A stretch of DNA of 9,223 bases. Source: Kiritimatiellia bacterium (GTDB taxonomy: Bacteria; Verrucomicrobiota; Kiritimatiellia; RFP12; UBA1067). Positions 6,126 to 9,223 of the stretch are shown piece after piece. Under the pieces are notes generated by a model. That model saw only the letters and a program-made list of their open reading frames with translations, was not told the origin of the DNA and did no database searches. A program made the translations under genes and the position numbers. Where the stretch lies: NCBI GenBank assembly GCA_017385345.1, contig JAFNRY010000100.1:1-9223 (forward strand), given 5' to 3'. How positions within the stretch are numbered: position 1 is the first letter of the stretch; each line of letters starts with the position of its first letter.

Positions 6126-6365
6126 GTCTGGTTGAATGGCGGGCGAACCTCGCCAAGATGCCGGGCGTCAGATTTCCCGCGCGGGAGCGGCGAAGCGCAG
6201 TAGCCGTCAGCCGCGTTTGGGATGCGTCGGAGTGAAGCCTGAGAAACTGAACTCGTTTTAAGGACGCACGAAGAGGACACTGCCGGTCCGTGCAGTTTCG
6301 CCTCCTTCGTTGTATCGTTATAGGTATTCCTACACACCTCGCACAATGCACCGGAGGAGGTGCCT
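6126..6365 (+). ncRNA. Structured 5' leader RNA of unknown class
   Basis: About 240 nt between the predicted transcription start and the leader ORF, GC-rich at first and rich in inverted repeats. Visible stems: GGCGA/TCGCC (6142-6146/6150-6154); the self-complementary TCCCGCGCGGGA (6175-6186), nested inside GCCG/CGGC (6160-6163/6188-6191); TGCGTC/GACGCA (6223-6228/6263-6268); CGAAGAGG (6269-6276) with 6301-6309, one bulged C, enclosing ACTGC/GCAGT (6279-6283/6292-6296); TAGG/CCTA (6321-6324/6329-6332); and CACCTC/GAGGTG (6335-6340/6357-6362). The last covers the Shine-Dalgarno site. I do not recognise a known riboswitch or ncRNA family. It may be a regulatory leader, or part of a dispersed repeat that happens to fold. 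Confidence 0.45.
6335..6362 (+). promoter_or_regulatory. Hairpin covering a strong Shine-Dalgarno site
   Basis: CACCTC (6335-6340) is complementary to GAGGTG (6357-6362), which contains most of the AGGAGG (6355-6360) Shine-Dalgarno sequence located five bases before ATG 6366. CCTCC at 6301-6305 could alternatively pair with GGAGG at 6353-6357. The geometry permits switching of ribosome access; this is inferred from base pairing only. Confidence 0.45.
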
Positions 6366-6434
6366 ATGTTCCCCGCACCGCTTCCAAGATGTGTCAGGCA
6401 AAGGGGAAAATGGGAGCAGCAAGAACATGGTTGA
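6366..6434 (+). CDS. Putative 22-residue leader peptide
   Basis: ATG 6366 follows the best Shine-Dalgarno sequence in the region (AGGAGG, 5-base spacing). The frame encodes 22 residues (start MFPAPLPRCVRQRGK, end EQQEHG) and stops with TGA at 6432-6434. The ATG of the caspase gene (6427) lies inside its last codons, so the overlap reads ATGGTTGA. Such a layout usually means translational coupling: ribosomes ending the short ORF restart on the long one. The peptide itself has no recognisable domain or run of a regulatory amino acid. The alternative is that the strong site serves the long gene through another start, for which I see no better candidate. Confidence 0.4.
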   Translation: MFPAPLPRCVRQRGKWEQQEHG

Positions 6435-9223
6435 AGATAATCGCGGCACGGCAAAAATGCAATCGGGCGATTCGGCGCATCCAAAGACCGATAGCCAATG
6501 GCTCGACAATACAAAGACGCTGAAATCGCTCGCATTTTGCATATTAGTTGCTCTTGCCGCCGCTACCGTCCGTGCGGAGACGCGCTACGGGCTGTTCGTT
6601 GGCGTGAACGAGTTCGAATATACCTCCAACCTCTCCGCCTGCGACTGGGATGCTGCGCGGATGTACGACGCATACACTACGGGCGGGACGTGCGCCTCGG
6701 CCAACGCCTCGCTTTTCGTGAACCGAAAGGCGAAAAAGGAGGATGTCCGCGCCAAGTTCTCGGAACTGGCTGGCAAAGCCAAGTCTGGCGACACCGTGCT
6801 TTACTATCAGTCCAGCCACGGCGGAAACAATCCCGACGCTGATGGGAACGATACAAAAGACGCATATCTCTGCCTGACGGACGACACATACGGGGACGCC
6901 GAGTTCGCCGAAGATCTCCAGCTGTTCAAGGACGGCGTGAACGTGATCGTGGTGCTGGACGCATGTTTTTCGGGCGGGATGTTCAAGGCCGCCGGCGTTA
7001 CGTCCGCCGCAGATTTGCGGAAGAACGGCTGGAACTTCGCTACGCGCGTCCGCAAATTGATGGGAAAGCGCAAGACTTCGACGAAGGACGGCGGGAACGG
7101 CCCGTCCGTTGCGTTCGTCACGGCGGCGAACTGGGACGAGACATCGTCCGAAATCGGCCGGCAAGGCGAGTTCACCGGCGCGTTCCTCGACGGATGGGAG
7201 AGCGCCGCAGCGGATGCCGATGCCGACGGCAAGGTGACGTTCGCGGAGTTGGCCGAATACGCCAAGCCCGTGGTGGAGAATTCTTCCGTGCAGACTTCGA
7301 ACGACACATTGCTCAAATCCATTGTCGCCGGCCAGGCGTTCAATGTCATATCATACCGTCTGCTTTACGCCGACGGAGTATTGGCGGGGTTCTTCGGGAC
7401 TTGCCCCTTGTCCGTCGCCGTCGCCGACGGCACGACGGAAATCTGCTGGAGTGCGTTCGACGCCGACTACAACGATGGCGTCTCGAACCTGACGAGTGTC
7501 ACGATTCCGGCGAGTGTGACGAAGATCGGACAATATGCGTTTTACGGGTGCGAAAACCTTGAAACCGTCGAGTTTGAAGGCGATTTCGCCGCCATCGACT
7601 GTCCTCGCTACGCATTCGAAGAAACGCCCGTCCGTGATACGCTCTTCCCTCCGCCCGTGAACGACGCCTTTGCGGACGCCATCGTCCTTTCCGGCGCGAT
7701 CGGCATGACTAACGGGTGGAACTACCTTGCCACGAACACGGACGCGATAGACGAACTTGCAAACCTCGGAAAGGCAACGGTTTGGTGGGCATGGACGGCG
7801 CCGGAGACGGATGCATACGAGTTCAACACCTTTGGTTCGCGCTTCGATACGATGATTTCCGTCTTGAAGCACATTGAAGGCGATGATTACGGATACGACG
7901 TGGTTGCGGCGAACGACGATGCCAATAACAGCGGCTACAATGAAAGCGCGGTGTATTTCAGTGCCATCGCCGGAGTCACCTATTATATAGGCGTGAGCGG
8001 GTATGACGAATACGAGGGCGATATCACGCTCAACTGGAAGAAGTCGGTCTTTTCGCTGACGATAGAGGATGGAACGCTTGTCGGTTTTACGGGGCTTTGT
8101 CCGGCGACGCTCGACCTTTCGGCGGAGGCGATTACGTCCATTGCCGAGAGAGTGTTTGCGGAATGCACCTCTCTCCGTGAACTCACACTGCCAGAATCGC
8201 TCGCGTCGATCGGGAACGGGGCGTTCTACGGGTGCGAGAACCTTGAAACGGTTGTATGCGCGAATGCGAACTGGCAGGAAGATGCCGAGGTAGATGTCGA
8301 TTCTGCGTTTGGAGGCACTCCGTGGCTGCTTGGCCCGCTGGAAATGACGGTTGACGAGGACGGGACGCTCCAGGTGTCGGGATTCGTCAAGGGCGACATC
8401 GTGATTCCGGACGGAACGAAGATAATTCCCGGATCTGCGTTCTCAGGTTGTCATCGCTTGGCCAGCGTCGTCATTCCGTCGAGCGTTACGCATATCGGAG
8501 AAGAGGCGTTTTACGAATGCCATGCTCTGATGAACATAGAGTTCGTTGCAAAAGAGCCTGCGATTGAGCCGGCAGACGAGGAAGGCGCGGCGGATTACGC
8601 GTATTTCGACGATACGCTGGAGATAGGAGACCGCGCTTTTTGCAATACTGCCATCCGTTCGCTCGAAATCCCGGCGCATGTATCGGTTGTCGGCAATTCT
8701 GCCTTTGAATCTTCTCATGCTTTGACCAATGTCGTTTTCAAGTCAGACGACCGCCTCGTGGACAGCTATCTTGATGTCGGGGACTATGCTTTCGGGGAAT
8801 GCCACTACCTTGTTCGCGTCGTGTTCGAGCCGAGGGTTTACGATGAAGGAAAGGAAATATGGAATCAAGTCAATATCTCAGGGGCTTTTCGCAACTGCAG
8901 CAACCTTGTGGAACTTGATTTGTGCGCTGGCATCAGCGGCTTTAGCGCCGACAGCATCGACGGATGTCCCAGCCTTGCCGTTGTCAGCATTGCCGAAGGC
9001 GGACAGGAATACGTTTCTATCGACGGCATGGTGTACAATCGCTGGGCCGATGTGGACGAGGAAGAGGACGAGAATGGTAATATTCATGTTGTCACGAACG
9101 CCGTGAAAAAGTATCTCGTGCGTTGCCCGGAGGGCAAGACCGGCGTCGTCAGGTTGGGTTTGGATATCTGCGACATCAACGGTGATGCGTTCCGCAACTG
9201 CAAGAAGCTGGACAAGGTTCAGC
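6427..9223 (+). CDS. Secreted caspase-like (C14) protease with PPC-like and LRR_5 domains, 3'-truncated by window
   Basis: Open to the window end (932 residues seen). Residues 1-33 are polar; 34-50 form a hydrophobic signal peptide or anchor ending AAATVRA, so export is likely. Residues 54-83 begin a caspase-type fold (YGLFVGVNEFEY, then DWDAARMYDAY). The catalytic dyad is His131 (YYQSSHGG) and Cys180 (VLDACFSGG). A basic linker (about 206-220, RVRKLMGKRK) precedes the p10-like part (VAFVTAANWDETSSE, 228-242; GEFTGAFLDGW, 247-257) and could be an autoprocessing site. DADADGKVTFAE (263-274) is a perfect EF-hand-type loop. LRR_5 repeats occupy about 355-402, then a PPC-like beta-sandwich (about 411-537; VWWAWTAPE, SRFDTMISVL, NDDANNSGYNESAV), then further LRR_5 units (SLRELTLPESLASIGNGAFY and others) to the end. 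The start is ATG 6427, overlapping the leader ORF stop; ATG 6346 and ATG 6457 are alternatives. The substrate is unknown. Confidence 0.88.
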   Translation, partial: MVEDNRGTAKMQSGDSAHPKTDSQWLDNTKTLKSLAFCILVALAAATVRAETRYGLFVGVNEFEYTSNLSACDWDAARMYDAYTTGGTCASANASLFVNRKAKKEDVRAKFSELAGKAKSGDTVLYYQSSHGGNNPDADGNDTKDAYLCLTDDTYGDAEFAEDLQLFKDGVNVIVVLDACFSGGMFKAAGVTSAADLRKNGWNFATRVRKLMGKRKTSTKDGGNGPSVAFVTAANWDETSSEIGRQGEFTGAFLDGWESAAADADADGKVTFAELAEYAKPVVENSSVQTSNDTLLKSIVAGQAFNVISYRLLYADGVLAGFFGTCPLSVAVADGTTEICWSAFDADYNDGVSNLTSVTIPASVTKIGQYAFYGCENLETVEFEGDFAAIDCPRYAFEETPVRDTLFPPPVNDAFADAIVLSGAIGMTNGWNYLATNTDAIDELANLGKATVWWAWTAPETDAYEFNTFGSRFDTMISVLKHIEGDDYGYDVVAANDDANNSGYNESAVYFSAIAGVTYYIGVSGYDEYEGDITLNWKKSVFSLTIEDGTLVGFTGLCPATLDLSAEAITSIAERVFAECTSLRELTLPESLASIGNGAFYGCENLETVVCANANWQEDAEVDVDSAFGGTPWLLGPLEMTVDEDGTLQVSGFVKGDIVIPDGTKIIPGSAFSGCHRLASVVIPSSVTHIGEEAFYECHALMNIEFVAKEPAIEPADEEGAADYAYFDDTLEIGDRAFCNTAIRSLEIPAHVSVVGNSAFESSHALTNVVFKSDDRLVDSYLDVGDYAFGECHYLVRVVFEPRVYDEGKEIWNQVNISGAFRNCSNLVELDLCAGISGFSADSIDGCPSLAVVSIAEGGQEYVSIDGMVYNRWADVDEEEDENGNIHVVTNAVKKYLVRCPEGKTGVVRLGLDICDINGDAFRNCKKLDKVQ
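7537..8249 (+). repeat. Intragenic repeat in the LRR region
   Basis: The 29-nt segments 7537-7565 and 8221-8249 differ at only two positions and encode the same AFYGCENLET peptide in two LRR units on either side of the PPC-like domain. Upstream of each copy is a DGxLxGFxGxCP-type motif (residues about 316-326 and 548-558). A module of roughly 65 residues seems to have been duplicated around the sandwich domain. Confidence 0.75.

Noticed and set aside
5858..6126. tRNA, insertion sequence or attachment site in the gap
   Set aside because: No cloverleaf, transposase fragment, terminal inverted repeats or target-site duplication could be seen.
6126..6365. Known riboswitch (c-di-GMP, glmS) or tmRNA/SRP/RNase P RNA
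   Set aside because: The conserved cores of these families, as I remember them, do not match the leader sequence.
6001..6535. Minus-strand frames of 116 and 140 codons across the leader
   Set aside because: No ribosome binding sites, no recognisable domain, and they lie opposite a promoter and structured leader. They would merit another look only if conserved copies were found.
6963..7562. Plus-strand frame of 199 codons within the caspase gene
   Set aside because: Arg-rich out-of-frame shadow of the caspase and LRR coding sequence.

Overview
The window looks like a chromosomal segment of a GC-rich bacterium, most plausibly from the PVC superphylum (Lentisphaerota, Kiritimatiellota or Verrucomicrobiota). 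That placement is an inference. It rests on the combination of a GH106-type rhamnosidase, an RNase HIII, a stand-alone accD-accA pair, and a secreted caspase-like protein with BspA-type leucine-rich repeats. No rRNA or other phylogenetic marker is present to fix it.

Layout, left to right. (1) 2-2745, plus strand: the 3' part of a GH106-like alpha-L-rhamnosidase gene, whose TGA overlaps the GTG start of an RNase HIII gene (rnhC). (2) 2746-2792: a short convergent gap holding a 9-bp GC-rich hairpin. (3) 2793-5069, minus strand: a tight three-gene operon, read as XRE-cupin regulator, accD, accA, encoding both carboxyltransferase subunits of acetyl-CoA carboxylase behind a probable regulator. (4) 5070-5221: a divergent promoter region, with an extended -10 box serving the minus operon and a near-consensus sigma70 promoter serving the ribosomal genes; the rplU leader contains an 8-bp hairpin. 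(5) 5222-5857, plus strand: rplU (L21) and rpmA (L27), closed by a clear intrinsic terminator. (6) 5858-6426: no conventional gene; it holds a 23-bp tandem array of 16-bp palindromes, a strong extended -10 promoter, and a GC-rich leader of about 240 nt that can fold into several hairpins. The last hairpin covers a very strong Shine-Dalgarno sequence for a 22-codon leader ORF. (7) 6427 to the window end, plus strand: a large open gene with no stop in the window. It encodes a signal peptide, a caspase-like (C14) protease domain with His131/Cys180, an EF-hand-type loop, LRR_5 repeats and a PPC-like beta-sandwich.

The left two-thirds is housekeeping: fatty-acid synthesis entry, ribosomal proteins, RNA/DNA hybrid removal, and rhamnoside breakdown. 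The least ordinary part is 5880-9223: a palindromic array, a structured leader, a possible coupling ORF, and a multi-domain secreted caspase/LRR protein that appears lower in GC than its neighbours. Whether these parts form one regulated unit is inference from position alone.
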